Shown here piece by piece: positions 37,177 through 51,061 of a stretch of 64,000 nt of DNA. The notes beneath the pieces were generated by a model. That model was not told the origin of the DNA and searched no databases. It saw only the letters and a list, made by a program, of their open reading frames with translations. Numbering within the stretch: the stretch's first letter is position 1; each line of letters opens with the position of its first letter. Both the position numbers and the translations under genes were made by a program. The stretch comes from Caprimulgus europaeus (taxonomy: Eukaryota; Chordata; Aves; Caprimulgiformes; Caprimulgidae): assembly GCA_907165065.1 (NCBI GenBank), contig OU015528.1:40601515-40665514 (forward strand), written 5' to 3'.

Positions 37177-37817
37177 TGTCCTGGTTTTGCTAGGATACAG
37201 TTAATTTTAGCTTTGTTTTAGTTTTAGAGTAAGACTTGTTATTGGTAGAACATTGAAGTACTAATGTTATTAGTTGCTGCTGGAGCTCAAGGCCACCATG
37301 TTTGGCTGGTTCACAGCTGCATTAGGACTGGGAGGGAGAAGTGTAGTGAATAGCAAAATGCAAAACTGACATTTGGATGTGCCAATGAAATATTCCATAT
37401 CATATCATGTCATGTCGTATTTAGTATATTAACCAGGGGTGACTGGAAATGAGGGTATTCTCTTGGGGATATCTTAGGCTCACTCTTCTGTGGTTTCAGT
37501 TTTGGGACTGTGTCTGCTCTGGGGTCTCTGGTTGGCACAGGCTAGGCATCAGTTGGCAGGTGGTGAGCAATTTCACTATGTATTACTCATTTGTATATTC
37601 CATTATTATTGCTGTTATCATTATCATTTTATTTTAATTAGTAAATAGTTTTTTATCTCAACCTGTGAGTTTCTTTGCCCTTTTCCTTCCAATTCTCTGC
37701 TCTAGTCCCTGGGCAAGGGAGAGGGGAGAGAGGGGCTGGGTGGTGTGAGAGCAGGCTGTGTTTGGCTGAAAGCTGCAAGCTGCAAGCAAAAAGGGTGAAT
37801 CCACTCAAACCACCACA
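37177..37817 (+). mobile_element. solo LTR, ERVL type
   Basis: The 641-bp block begins TGTCCTGGTTTTGCTAGGAT and ends AAACCACCACA, the termini I associate with a large bird ERVL LTR family. The flanking five bases are ATGAC (37172-37176) and AAGAC (37818-37822), matching at 4 of 5, the 5-bp target duplication expected of this class. No internal retroviral sequence is attached, so recombination between the two LTRs has probably removed the provirus. It shares long blocks with the degraded minus-strand LTR at 12754-13346. Small open frames inside are not genes. Confidence 0.9.
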
Positions 37818-38184
37818 AAGACTAAGTAAATTGCTTTTGCAAAAGAGGTAGGTCACAATATAAAAAATATCATTTTGCTTCATATATATTTCTGTTACAC
37901 TTGCACTGGTCAGATATAGTTGTTTGGGTTTGTTCGTTTGTTTGTTTTTTACAGTTATAGCTGACCAGCCAGTAAAAATCTGAACTGCAGATTTGGAATA
38001 GATTTGTCTACCTTTTGTTTGCCCAGTTAAATATGCTTAGAAGAAAAAGTTTTCTAATATTTCTTTTCATAGGAAATTGAGTAAGGTATAATTTATCTTC
38101 CTAGCTGCACACATTTTACTACACCTTCTGCTGAAATTTTAGACAGGGAGCTAATTCAGTTCTGCACATCTAACCTCATGAGAT

Positions 38185-38311
38185 GTTGGGTGCCCACAGC
38201 TCAGAAAAGAGCTTTCTGAAGTGGCCCAAAACCAGCTTCAGTGAAGACTGCCTGTTAACACTGGCTGCCTTTGAGGAACTGTTACTGAGGTTTCTCACCA
38301 TCTCACAAGCT
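38185..38311 (+). other. exon-like patch with strong splice-donor sequence
   Basis: One plus-strand frame is open from 38173 to about 38344 (roughly 57 codons) and includes an ATG at about 38182. The segment is richer in GC than its surroundings and ends at CAAGCTG|GTAAGTAT, close to the vertebrate donor consensus. A possible acceptor (cccacag) lies at about 38198. I recognise no protein. It could be an exon of an unannotated transcript or chance. Confidence 0.25.
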
Positions 38312-41300
38312 GGTAAGTATGCATCTTCTAACACCATATTTTGAAAGAAAATAATTTAATAAAGTATATAAGTAGTTTTGTCTCATTTTGCTAGCTAGCT
38401 TACTTATTTAAATACTAAAATCTGTGACATCAAGGTTCCTTTTTTTTTTTTTTTTTTGTCATAACTTTGGAGCACATTCAGTTACACTGCACTATTCAAG
38501 TATGACATGTTCTGAAAAAAAATCCGGACTGCGCAGAGACACAGAAAGGAGCCTAGTAGTGAATCGCATTTAATGGGAGTGTTGCCATTGAGGCTAGCAA
38601 TCGTCTTCACATAATCATAATCTTCTGGTGGAGTAGAAAGAATAATGTAAAAGGAACTAAAGAATTACGAAAAATGTCAACATTTCAAAGTTATGAGTGA
38701 ACAGCTGCCCTTGGGTCAGAAGAGATTATCCTACAATTTTGGGGTTTTTTTTTTGGCTTAATGGAGGCACTCTGTTTCATCTCTTCCCCAGAACCAGAGA
38801 GAGTAGCCCAAACTCTGAGCAAAGCTTTTTGGGATATGTTCAAATTCAACAATTTTATTCATTATAATTTTCATAAAATAAAATAAATGTGGTATCTATG
38901 AAAAAATCAGTTATTGGAGAAATAGGAACAACAGTTTGATATAAGTAGAGAAGAAACAGAAAAAAAAAAAATATATACACAATTCTTCCTGTTTCATTTT
39001 CTACTTTCACCTGTGTGTCATTTCTCTTTCTGTCCTTCTTTTACACCTTTGCTGTTCTTATATCTGTGATTTGTATACCTGTTAAATTTTTATACATTTG
39101 TGCAATTGAGGAAAGGAAACCCATCTTTACTTTGCCATATCTTGAAAAATAAATACTGTTCTCGCATGTGTAGATGAGAAAGGGTGGTGTAGTAGGATAT
39201 TTTGAAGCATTCTAAAATTGTCGAGACAAGGGTGTGAATCAACTAGTACTGATCTCTTCTTGTGGAATTCATGGTTCATGACAACTGTACAGAGCTGCGA
39301 ACCTGTGACTGGACATGTGTTGTATAAAACAGTCTATTAACGATGAGATACTGTATTGTACCATCTGTTTTCATGTTCCTGTGCAGCTGTTAGTATATTT
39401 AGGTTACCTTGGGGAAGGCGAGGTTTGTTAGATGACTCTCGTCTTTGGATTCTATGAAAGCGTAAAATCCATTTTACACACAGACTCGAGTCTGTACTCT
39501 AATGATGTTAATAGGAATTTTGTCATAAGTGTTAGTGGGTCAGTTTTTCACTCTGGTACACTTCACTCAGTACACACAACAAGGTACGCTTTTAATGTAA
39601 ATGTTTCACCTTTCTGCTGGTGAAATGATCTTCTCACATTTCATTTCTTCCCAGGTTCATAAAGAGACATGTCAAATCTTCCAACTTTTCCTTTTCTTTT
39701 CCTTCCTAATTTCATCTTTCCATGCAAACATATATAATACATAAATAGATAAAATCATCATATTTTTTCCTCCTTTTTCTGCAATATCCCATTGGCATAT
39801 CCAAATGGCAATTTAGCTTATAAATTTAAATATTCCTCATCCCCTTACATCTTGCCCTTGTAGACTAACAGAACACAAAGTCCTTCACTTTCAGCGACAA
39901 AAACAAAAACACTGGTATGCTATCAGTGTTTCTCTAATAACAAATCCCAGGCCAAAAGCAAAATGCAGCATATAAATGATATTTTTTATTTTTGAAAATT
40001 AACTTTACTTTTTTTTCAGGAATTCATCTCAGAAAATTTAGACCCATCGAAAAATCTTAGATATGGAAGACATACTGCTTGCTTTTTGGATCTATTACCT
40101 AGAATGTACTGTGTCCTAGTCTCTGATTAGGTTTGGAAATGGAAAGAAATTGTCAAAATCTTCTCTTCCAATAAAGTAGTTAAAATTAAGAGGTGATTTA
40201 TGATCTACTTTTGCATATGTAGAAAAGAGATTTCTAAGACTGTGCAGCTGTCATAATCATAATAATACAAGAACATCATAATACTAATGCTTACAATTTA
40301 AACTGGAAAAATTTACTCAGGTTAATAGTAACATGCCAACTTTTAAAGACTGGGAGTGATCACACAACTGTAATAATTTATGAAGGAGTGTAATGAGTTG
40401 TTTGTTACTCCAGATCTTGAGAGAAATTAAATATTGTTTGAAAAAATGTGCTTATTTTCTGCAGGGAATATAAATTTCATTTTTTCTTCAACTGGGATTC
40501 CCTGTTACATTATGCAAGAGGTCAAACCAGATTATCATAAAAATTCTGGTTTATTTCTAAATCTAGGATAGATACCACAAATAAAGTGTTTCTACCGTTA
40601 TAATTCTACATTCCTTAGGAATTTACATTCTACTAAATGCTATACATGTAATATTATTTGCACAAACCCCAGACATACTTCAACTCTATCCTTAACAGCA
40701 GCATCCTACTAACACATTCTTTGATGAAATACACATCCATTTTGTACATTTATTTTTTAGCAAGTTATAGTATTATATGTTCACATTCTTCATTGTCTTT
40801 GATTCTTTCATTAGAGAAAAAAATCCTGCTGCCCTCTAGGAGAGTGCCCTTTCACAGGCAAACTTCACTTCTGTTCAGTTGTCTGAAATTTTACTATTTT
40901 GATCATCTATGACTCCTAAACTCCCTTTTCTTTGTTGAGTTGCCTCTAGTTTTCAGCTACAGATTTCTTAGATATTTGTAAGTTTTCCTTTTGCTCTACT
41001 TCTCATGAGCATAAAGGGACTAAAAAAAATAAAATAAAATTATTTAAATAAGCAACATTTGAAACTGCTTGTCTGTGTGAAAGGGAAAATTATGAAGAAA
41101 ATTTCACTGACCACTTCTGTCTCCATTGAAAAATTAATTAGTCAAAAAGGACTGAAGTTACTGAGTTTACTGAGGATCTATGACCTATAATCACATACCT
41201 TGACCATGCCACTTTTGTCCAGTGTATAAAAATATGCATAAATTTGCTGCAAATGTAAAAACACAAGACAATTTAATGAGTATAGACCCAAGGAAAGAAA

Positions 41301-42435
41301 GGAGTTGTTTTCATGTTTTAGTAAAAGAATATAGCCTTACTTTTGGTGGTAAGACAATATTCTTTCTAGGCAAAATTCAGCTACTCTTGAACTCAATGTC
41401 CTATTCGTCATTTCTGTGTTTCACTTACAAACACAAGGTGCCTTTTAAAGAATAATAAACAAGCTCTTTGCTAATATAAATCTGCACAGCTTCAGTGGCA
41501 TCCAAGAAAGAATATGAGGAATGCCATAAGAACTTCAGCACTTAGTATGTTCTTTACTATTGATAAAGAGATGCTCATTTAATGAAGAAATAATATCCAA
41601 AGAGCTGGAATTTGTGAAGGATTTAATTCTAAATCCAAACAACTTTTCTAATATTAAGCTTCTCTCACAAGACTAGCAAAAAAACCCTAAAGAGTATGAA
41701 ATATGTCTTTATTTTTTCCCAGAAATATAATACTTATTTTATGAAAGGGAAATATTTCTAGTGAATTAATCTGTATCCTATTTTAATAGTACAGTTTTGG
41801 TGTTTATTTAATAAATTTGGGGGTTTTTTCTTCTATAAAAATATTTCCATGCCCTGTATCCTTAACATGCTCAGTAACATGACCAGAATCTGTGTTAAAC
41901 TATAAATATAAGGTGAATGCCTGTAAAGAATTTCAAATGACTGTAGCTGAATTAGGCATGTAGGAGGTATTAGAGATTATATAACCTTCCACAGTCAACA
42001 GACAAACTCCAACTCCAGTGTCAAACTTTGTATATGTGGGTTTCATTTTAGGGGCAGTTATATAATAGTATTCTATTTATTCCACTATTCAGTAAAAGAG
42101 AAAAAAATACTCTTGATGAGAATTTAAGGACTATTTACAAGAAGCATTGAAATTCCAAATTATATTCCAATTCCACAGTGATATAGAACCTCTAAAATCT
42201 ATAAATATATTCAGTGTTACCTCACGGGTTTTTTCTACTGTAACTGTAAATTTTACAGCTTTCTCAAATAACTGTGTATGGAAGCTGCTACTAAGTCATT
42301 ACATTTGAGAAAATGAGCACTTAGTGATCTGTGAATGGCCCACAATGTTTTTTTGCAGAGGATAGTATATTTTAGATTGTTCTTATAAAAGCTCCAACTT
42401 CTTACTGTCTTTACATTTTATCTTATATATAAACC

Positions 42436-42482
<47 letters not shown>
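42436..42482. repeat. compound (TA)n(TG)n microsatellite
   Basis: About eight TA units run directly into about fifteen TG units without interruption. Confidence 0.95.
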
Positions 42483-42484
<2 letters not shown>

Positions 42485-45400
42485 TTGAAATCTATTTTGG
42501 AAGAACTGTATACCACTCAGAGAATACACACATATTGAAAGTTTCTCCCTGTACAGGCACTGCAAAGCAATAGAGAAACATCATTCAATTTTATCATGAG
42601 GGACTGTTATCTATTTAAGTCCTACCTAAAGTGGAAAAAGTCCTGAGTAAACATGGCAAAATATACTGGTTTTAATCTCCAAGACACTTTTAAAGCTATA
42701 TAAAATAAATATTGCTTTTATGAGCTTCCTTTAATACTATATCAATATTGATCTTATCATGCAGTTATAGAAGATTCCCCAGTCCTGTTTTCCAGGGGTT
42801 GGGATGGAACTGCTTGAGGATTATATGTGTGTTGTTTAAAAATTGTTTTACTGGAAATTGAGTATGCCAGAATGAAAGTGTATTCAGATTTTTTTCAGCT
42901 CAGAGTTTTTAATATCCTCCAAATATAGTCACAAATAAAATCTAAGTTATTTTCTTTAAGTGTAAAGTAAGGGCCAGAGTCTTAAAAATTTCTTTTTGTA
43001 AGAGCCATAAAATTTCTTTCCAACATAGTCACAATCACTGGGTAAAAGCAGGCAAAATAATTTCAATGATTATATTGACATTTGATTAACATTTGAGAGC
43101 CTAGCTATCTCTCTGATGGCTCGTACATGGATAACTCCAGATCTCCATTTTCAGGATGGGAAACTGGTTCAGTTTAAAATCATCGTCTGTCTTTAAGAAA
43201 AACATCCAAGGCCATGAAATACAGTTGAAATGCAGTCAAATCTGCATCCTCATTCTGGTAATCTACCCTCCTGTTCTGGTCTGTAATCAAAAATTATTAT
43301 CCTCCTCCTGCTGCTGGATTTTGACATTTTAGAGAAGTATCTCACACAACCATGGGCTGGAGTGTGCATCCCAGCTGAGTAAGAAAAAAATATGATATGA
43401 TACTGGTAATGGAAAAAAAAGAGAGAAAAAAAATAATATTAAAAGTAAAATAGTTCTTATTTTGTGATGTTTCCTGTTTTCCAGAGCTTTGCTGGAAGAC
43501 TAAAAACACTCAGAAATATCAGCCTCTCAAAGAGAAAAATGGGATGAATCAAATCTGAGGAAGAAATATGCCTTCCAAATTTGTTTCCTTTGAAACTACA
43601 CATTTCAGTGTCCCAGGACCATACAGAGTGTTTTATGGGTTTGACTAGTATTAGGTCACACCCCTCACAGCTCTAGCTTCAGAAAGACCTCTGTGTTTTT
43701 AATACACTCATATACACACAAAGCTCATCAAGAAACTAACAAAAATGACCATTGCATTCTGATGTCACATAATGTTTATATCTCCAACTAAATTAATGGA
43801 ATTCCTGCTAAGTAAGTATTAGATAATATAGTAGTACCAATAAATTAGATGTTCATGTTGTTCTTTTCAAATTGGCAAAACATTCTTTTAAATTGTCATG
43901 TGCTCATCTTAAGTGAAAGAAGAAATCAAAATTAATCAAACAACTTTTTTATTCAGAAATTAATTCAGTTTATTTAGTTTTTACCAGAAAAAAAGTACCA
44001 GTCAAAATTACTTTTTCTTATTTCTGTTATGTGCTCATGGAAAGTTGGGCAAGTTTCATTTTAAAATAAATCTGGATGTGGTTTTTACAATACACTTTAC
44101 AGTCCCCTGTTATCCTACATTAATAGAGTGGATACCTAATATACAGTAATTGCAATAATGACAATGGCAGACTTCTCAGATTTTGGTTACTGTCATAGCA
44201 AAAGAGGAATGTTTTCCCCTTGCAAATATTAATTTCCATATGCTTTCCAACAGAAGCGAATTTCATATACTTTTCTCAGAATAATTTTGGCTCATTCTTT
44301 GCTTGCCTTTGACATATACTATGAATTACTATAAGTGATGAAATGCACCATCATTCTACTAAATTTTCAAGTATGTATTATAGACTTACATGTTAAGTTG
44401 ATTTTTTACTCATGTTATCAGTCTGTGTACTGGTCCTATAATAATAAATATTTTCTGTTGGATTAATTTCAAGACAATGCAGTCATAATACACAGAGATC
44501 CTTTATGCATGCACATTTAAAGATAAACTGTGATTACACAATCTGTTGATTACATTGACTTTTTTTCTTTTCACTCTATGTACAGTAACACTTATGGGAT
44601 TGACTAGGAGCTCATATGGTTAGCTCCAGCAAAATTAACAGAAATATAAACCCAGATTTTATATAAGTAGCTGAAATAACAAAAAATCTCTTTAAACTTA
44701 AGCTTTACCCCTTCATTATCATTCTAATTTTACATGGAGAGTTGAAAATGTCATATGTGAAATAAATAAATGTGGCAAAGCTACCTGAAAGGTCAATAAA
44801 AATACCTAGGTTTACTGACTAAATAAATCCATGATTAGTGAAGTTTCAGTTACAAGTTTCATTATAAGTAAGTAATACTAAGTCATAGAAAGACATAAAA
44901 AAGGAACTTATTTATACAATATTAAAAAACAACTCAGTGTTTTCTACAAGTGAAAAAAAAAATATTCAGAATATGTTTCATGCCATATACATTTCCATTC
45001 TACCTTCTTCAGATTTAAAAATGTGAAAAAAATCAGACCTAACCTCAGACTCAACAAAGACACATTTGTGAAAATCAGCTTGCAAGTGGTAACTAGGTGA
45101 AGCAGGAACATGTTCTGGGAAAGGACTTTATCATCCTCAGTGAATAGGCAGTTTATTTGGTTAGGGACCCTGTCAGGGGGCATTTTCATTTGTCCTGAGA
45201 AACCCTGCATAAAACCAAATTACAGAAACCTGTTTGCTGTGTTGAAGTACAGAAGGAAGGTACAAGTCAGTATAGTTCATTGTCTGAGCCCCAGGTTTGA
45301 GCAGGCGAAATACTGAAGACTGTCTAGGTAGAGGTCTGCTGGAAATTTGAATTTTAGAAACAGTTGTTCTCAAACTAATAAAAATATTTTTTTATCATTA

Positions 45401-45580
45401 TTTAGAAAAATTAACATTTATTATTCTTCCACTTCTTTTTGTTTCATTGTAAAACTGTTACAATATCCCCCTATTCCACCTATATCTCATTTTCTACTAT
45501 TTGTTTTGAACATATTCCAGAAGTTGCATGCACATGTTTTCCAGCAATGTATTTCGCTTCTGATAGAATCAAGGACCTTG

Positions 45581-45601
45581 AATCAAGAATCAAGAATCAA
45601 G
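45581..45601 (+). repeat. three perfect 7-bp units
   Basis: AATCAAG is repeated three times in tandem. Confidence 0.95.
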
Positions 45602-45822
45602 TAGCCTCAGAAATGAATTCTTAATATAGTTGTCTGTTTAGAAGTGAAGAGGCCTTTCCAGCATGTATAAACACCCCAAAACATGAAGGCAACTGTCAAA
45701 AGAAATCCAAATGTCAGCCCTCTTGTATGTTTATCTGTGGGTTAGGATTAATGAAAAGGAATTTGAACAGCAGAATTTGCCCAGTATAATTCATCTGGGG
45801 TTTTTTTGGTCAATGATGAAAA

Positions 45823-45849
45823 TGTGTGTGTGTGTGTGTGTGTGTGTGT
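45823..45849. repeat. (TG)n microsatellite
   Basis: About thirteen uninterrupted TG units; likely to vary in length between individuals. Confidence 0.95.
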
Positions 45850-46580
45850 ATAAAAGCATACTGAAACTGCCTACGAAGTTTTATTCTTTTTATTGCTAAG
45901 CCTTCAAAGAATATTTTTCATATATTGATCTTCCACTTTAGCTGTGCAGTAAATGTGATTTTAAAAATTAAAGTCTCAGAATCTTTAAAATAGAAAAGAG
46001 TGGGTCTATTTTTTTCCTTCCAAAAGCTTTAAAGAAAAGTGACAAAAATTGTCACATACTGTCATTTTGCACAAGGAAAACATCTGAAGACCTTGCTGCT
46101 TTAAATTTTTTCAGCATGAATTTTAGTTCACCAATTAAATTCTACTCTACAGAGATAGGAACCAAGGCACAGACAATCCACTGTTAAACAACCATCACTC
46201 AAACCTTAGACCTTAAAAAATGTGTATTTCTCATCTGACTAGCTCACTTAGTCTATTTACATAATGGTTTATATCACAGTCATCATTGAGATGCAAAAAT
46301 CTCCACCATGTATTAAACTTCAGTTCCAGCACCTAGAAATATCTTGTTGCACTTGAAGAAGTGCTTCCCAGCCCTAGACTTCAAGTTCACAAACAGCAGA
46401 ACTAACAAACCTTCATTTTCTCTAAATATATAGTTTTCTCCTAATGGTCTTCTCAGATTACCTGGAGTTATAGTGAAAACATCATCTTAGTATTCCATGG
46501 GGACCAAAAAAAGCAAAACAAATGTTATGAATCAGCAGGAAAGGAATAAAGAATAAAACAAATACATAATTACAACTCTG

Positions 46581-46690
46581 TATCAGTCCATGGTTCACCC
46601 ACATCTTAAATATAGTGTGTAGTTCTTGTCCCTTTATTTCAAAAGGGCTAAAGTACCACTTGAAAAGACCAGACCCACCACAGCTTCAAT
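46581..46690 (+). mobile_element. ancient CR1-like fragment
   Basis: The sequence 'gttcacccacatcttaaata' followed by 'tgtgtagttcttgtcccttt' and 'tttcaaaagggctaaagta' preserves the codon-level pattern of the CR1 RT C-terminus (a V-HP-LKY---V-FLSLYFKR type string). It is much more diverged than the other copies and has no 3' terminal repeat. It is probably an old CR1 lineage. Confidence 0.6.
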
Positions 46691-49090
46691 CTTATCTCTG
46701 TTCTCAGGTCTTTTTATATAAAGTCTTCCTAATCCAGTATTTTTCCCTTGAGGCAATATAGCAGGGTCTCTTTGTCTTGGAGACATTTATTCTCTGCATA
46801 AACTGAAGGAAGCAGTGTCTTCTCTTTTTCTTTCCAAAACATTTATATCCCTATTTCTTTCACCTTCTCCTGTTTTCAAAAATTTTTCATTACTCTTATA
46901 TTCCAGCTGTTTAAGCTTCTTAACTCATGTGGTCTTTAATCACTCCTTGTACCACTTCATGTACATCTGTGAAGACCTTGGAGGATTGGGAGGTGGTGTT
47001 GTTTTTTTTTTTTTTTCTCCTTTTGAGAGCATTGTGTTCTCTAAAGCTCTTATAAAACTTTCAAGTGTCTCATTGGTTTAATTGCCTCCAATTAAGAGCT
47101 ATAAAAATATACTAGAATGTATTAGAAAATAAGAAAAATGTAAAATTTGTTCCTCAAGAACTCTAGCATTTTAAAAATTTACAGACTTTAAGGGAAAAAA
47201 TCTCATAATTTATTTTTTGGAAGACATCCATATAGCCCTTTGGATATTAATTTATACTATCAGTGAATAAATTACCATGACAGGATTTTTTTTTAATTGT
47301 TATGTTTCTACTGATTTTTTAAAATAAAACTTTGCTACTTAACGTTTAGAAAATACATTTGGCCACAGAGGCAAAATACCACACAATCTGTCACAAGTAA
47401 AGTGGAGTTTATGATCAACTGCAGTAGATGTCATTGTTGAAAACGCACATTCAAATTTATAATACATAACAGCACACGGCAGAGTTCAATAAGTTGCCAG
47501 ATACTTCAAACTACAAACATGTAAAATCAGGAAAGTAAGCTACACAAAAATGATAAATATTATTTTTCTTATTATTTACTGTGTGTACTTTTTCACTTGC
47601 AAGACAGTATAGTTCATCATTTGTTAACTGTTCTGTAATGTGGTTTTGTTTGTTTTTTTGTGGTTTTTTTTCATTTCTTGCAGACATATACAAATAGAAA
47701 ATTATTTTCATCCTTTCAACAATACTCAGGAGAGAACTCTGATGATCAGCAGGTGTACCATGAAGTAGTAGGTCACAAGAGGGTTTTTTGAAGTTCTTTC
47801 AAGTGACTGAAGAAAACGTTTCTGATGGAAATGTGAAAAAAGAAAAAAAAAAAAAAAGTCTGGAATATACATAAATGAAGACTTTCCAAACAATATAAAT
47901 TCTAGAAGTTTTTGTATTTTTATGCATTTTCATAATTTTTCAATTTAAGATTGAGATATATTTCCTAAGGCTATCTTGTCTATCTGATAAATTTTATTTA
48001 TGAAGGCACATACAAACACACACAAAAAATAAAGCTAACATAAAGTTTAATCTCTGCTGAAACAACCTGCGACAAAGTAGTCTGTGCTCTCATCAGTATT
48101 GACCTGTGTGTTCGCTCCAGTTACTGATTATAAGCAAAGGTTTATTTTTTGTTCTGCATAGAAATTCCATTTCTGAGCCTATGATTATGGTTAAGAAATC
48201 ATTGCTGAATTTTTTAATTAGTTTTCTATTTTTTTTTTCTAAAATTTTTTCATTAGGAGATTAAAACATACAAAAGTGACATGAGAAGATTCTTTGAATG
48301 TCAAAGCATGTATGTCTTCATCATGTTTCCAGTTAAAGCCTATTGAAATGGCTTTAATTATTTATTTATATATTAACATGAATTGGATACAAAGCGGAGT
48401 CAAATAAATGTGGTAGGAACACTTAACCATGTTTAACATTTTCTGTACTACAGATGATCAAAAATAAACCATTTAGGCTCTTTCTGTAATCAATAGAGGT
48501 ATAAGCAATATCTTAACAATGTCAGATATCTCTGTTACTGGGATGTAGTTGTCCCAGAGGTCAGTATTTGTTGTCTCAGAGGTCTGTATTTGTTGATCTG
48601 TCTCTCTGTTGTCTACAGAAGGAGCCAACACAATTAACTTAAACAAGTCAGATAATTTTAAGGCAGCTGAATTTAAAGAATCTTACTCAATATTATTAAG
48701 ATGTCTAAAGGTATCATTAGAGTGTTGATTAAAAGCTTATTTCAGGACAAAAAATAAAGAAATTCTTAGAACAAACTCAATTTGCTTTTTCAAAATATAA
48801 GTTTAGGCTTTATTGTCAAAATTAGTCTGTGCTTATGTTTATGATTCATTAAATTACAGTGACAGTGTTGGTAATTTTTAACCCCACTGATTGGGGTATT
48901 ATAGTGTTGACAAGAAGACAAATTTTGCTCTGTAACTAGGACTACAAATCTAAATGATACCCAGAAGCAAATCAGTTAGCAACGGGAGCAGGAAAAGAGA
49001 GGTAGAAATCTGTTGCATTTACTTTCAAGCTCACAAATATTTTTTTTTTTTTTTCAAAATACACTGTAGTCTGACAAGATTAAGATTTAG
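46691..49090. other. AT-rich stretch, no gene seen
   Basis: It contains homopolymer runs (T at about 47002-47016, A at about 47843-47858) and a 22-bp duplication at 48550-48593. No exon or mobile element is evident. Confidence 0.5.
48550..48593 (+). repeat. 22-bp tandem duplication
   Basis: Two adjacent 22-bp units (tgtcccagaggtcagtattt... and tgtctcagaggtctgtattt...) differ at two positions. Confidence 0.9.
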
Positions 49091-49986
49091 AATCATAGAA
49101 CCATAGAACGCTAGGTGTTGGAAGGGGCCTTAAAGATCATCTAGCTCCAACCCCCTTGCCATGAGCAGGGACACCTTTCCGCTAGACCACATTGCTCAAA
49201 GCCTCATCCAACCTGGCTTCAAACACACCCAGGGCATCCACAACTTCTCTGGGCAACCTGTTCCAGTGTCTCACCACCCTCACAGGAAAGAATTTCTTTC
49301 TAATATGTAATCTAAAACCTACCTTCTTTCAGCTTAATGCCATTTCCCCTTGTTCTGTCATTAACTGCCCTTATGAAAAGTCCCTCCCCAGCTTTCCTGT
49401 GGGCCCCCTTCAGGTACTGGAAGGCTGCTATAAGATCTCCTCCGAAAAATCTCTTTTCCAGGCTGAACAGCCCCAACTCTCTCAGCCTGTCCTCATAGGA
49501 GAGATGTCCAGCCCTTGGGTCATCCTCATGGCCTCCTCTGGACTCGTTCTAACAGGTCCATATCTCTCTTGTGTTGGGGGCTCCAGACTGGACACAGTAC
49601 TCCAGGTGGGGCCTTACGAGAGTGGAGTAGAGGGGGAGAATCACCTCCCTTGACCTGCTGGCCACGCTTCTCTTGATTCAGCCCAGGATACAGTTGGCCT
49701 TCTGGGCTGCAAGCACACATTGCCGGCTCATGTTGAGCTTCTCATCCTCCCCCACTCCCAAGTCCTTCTCTTCAGAGCTGGCCTCAATCCACTCATCACC
49801 CAGCCTGTATTTGTGCTTGGGGTTGCCCCAACCCAGGTGTAGGACCTTGCATTTGGCCTTGTTGAACTTCATGAGGTTAGCACAGGCCCACCTCTCAAGC
49901 CTGTCAAGGTCCCTCTGAATGGCATCCTGCCCCTTCAGCATGTCAACCGTACCACTCAGCTTGGTGTCAGCAAACTTGCTGAGGGT
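49091..49986 (-). mobile_element. CR1 LINE 3' portion, 5'-truncated
   Basis: On the minus strand the copy ends with TTCTATGGTTCTATGATTCT, the CR1 terminal repeat. Further upstream it encodes the RT C-terminal region, with [13 protein letters not shown]-type and [20 protein letters not shown] sequences readable in short open pieces (49678-50028 and 49526-49720). Several small deletions shift the frame, for example in the 'cttgatttcagcccagg' area, so it is more decayed than the closely related copy at 1575-2880. Homology stops near 49986. Confidence 0.95.
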
Positions 49987-51061
49987 ATTTAAACTATCAT
50001 TCAGCTTTATATCAAAAGTACCTCTCAAGAGAGAACAAAAACTGTAATTCTTCCTATCTAGGCTTTAATCATTAGTCAACTAATCCAATCCTAGTGGCAT
50101 TCTAGAAACATACATACATACATAAAAACCATACATAGAATTTACCTAGCTTTCAGAATTTTTGACTTGAAATTCCTATTCAGTGTGAAACTATGTTAAA
50201 ATCAGCTTGCACAGTCTTATTTTCTTTCTTTTTTTTTCCCTTTTTAAACACATCTCAAAGTAAAACTGAGCTTGCTATTGAAATGGAGATTAGAGCAAAA
50301 CATGGTACTTATGTCATCCCAAAGAGTAGATAAAGTGAAAAAAAAAATGTTCTGACTTGGCATGTGCTCTGGGTTTTTTAACACCCTTGAAATAAAAGAA
50401 AATTAGAATAAAAAATAACTGAGAACAAACTGTATATTCTGACTTTGCAGGTTGCCACTCTTTGCTAGGGAGAGTAATAAATTTTAAGTGTTATTAAAGG
50501 GAAAAGGAACATTTATTCCTTTGTGACTAATGAAAACAAGTGCTGGCTGGGACATTAAATGAAAAGCTTTACCAGATCCTTTGTTTTACTATTCATTGAA
50601 TAAACATACTCTTTTGTTAGCCTTCTGACACAAATTGCTGAGAAGTTATTTAAATCAGACTGGGTTAGAATCCTCAAAATGGAATTCAGCTCCCATTTAA
50701 GGAGTAATGAAATGGTTCCTTTATTAAACTTATATCTGGCTACTTAGCTGCTAGGGTTGTGTAAGTTCATTCAGACAAAACAAAAGAAACAAAATTTATT
50801 TTTCTCTTCCAGTTTTCAAAATCAAATGAATACAATTTTCTCAAGTGCAGATCTGTTTTTGAGAGAAATGTAAATAATCTGCACCTCATTGTACACAGGA
50901 CATCAGTAAAAGAACCGGTAAGGCATTCAACACACTGTACATCACCCAGCTGTACAAATATTTTCCTCATTCTCCAAGTAACAGATTCCTCACTAAAGAA
51001 AGGAAGTAATGATAGGCAAGAAAAATGCTTGAAATATGAAGTTATTTTTAGGGCTCTGAGC
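49987..51061. other. AT-rich stretch, no gene seen
   Basis: No exon or mobile element can be supported. Confidence 0.5.

Larger units (their letters stand above)
37818..46580. other. AT-rich stretch, no gene confirmed
   Basis: I see no mobile element. There is an exon-like patch at about 38185-38311 (listed separately), long T runs (38440-38457) and a TA/TG microsatellite near 42.4 kb. Open frames of 60-88 codons have no recognisable motifs. Confidence 0.5.
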
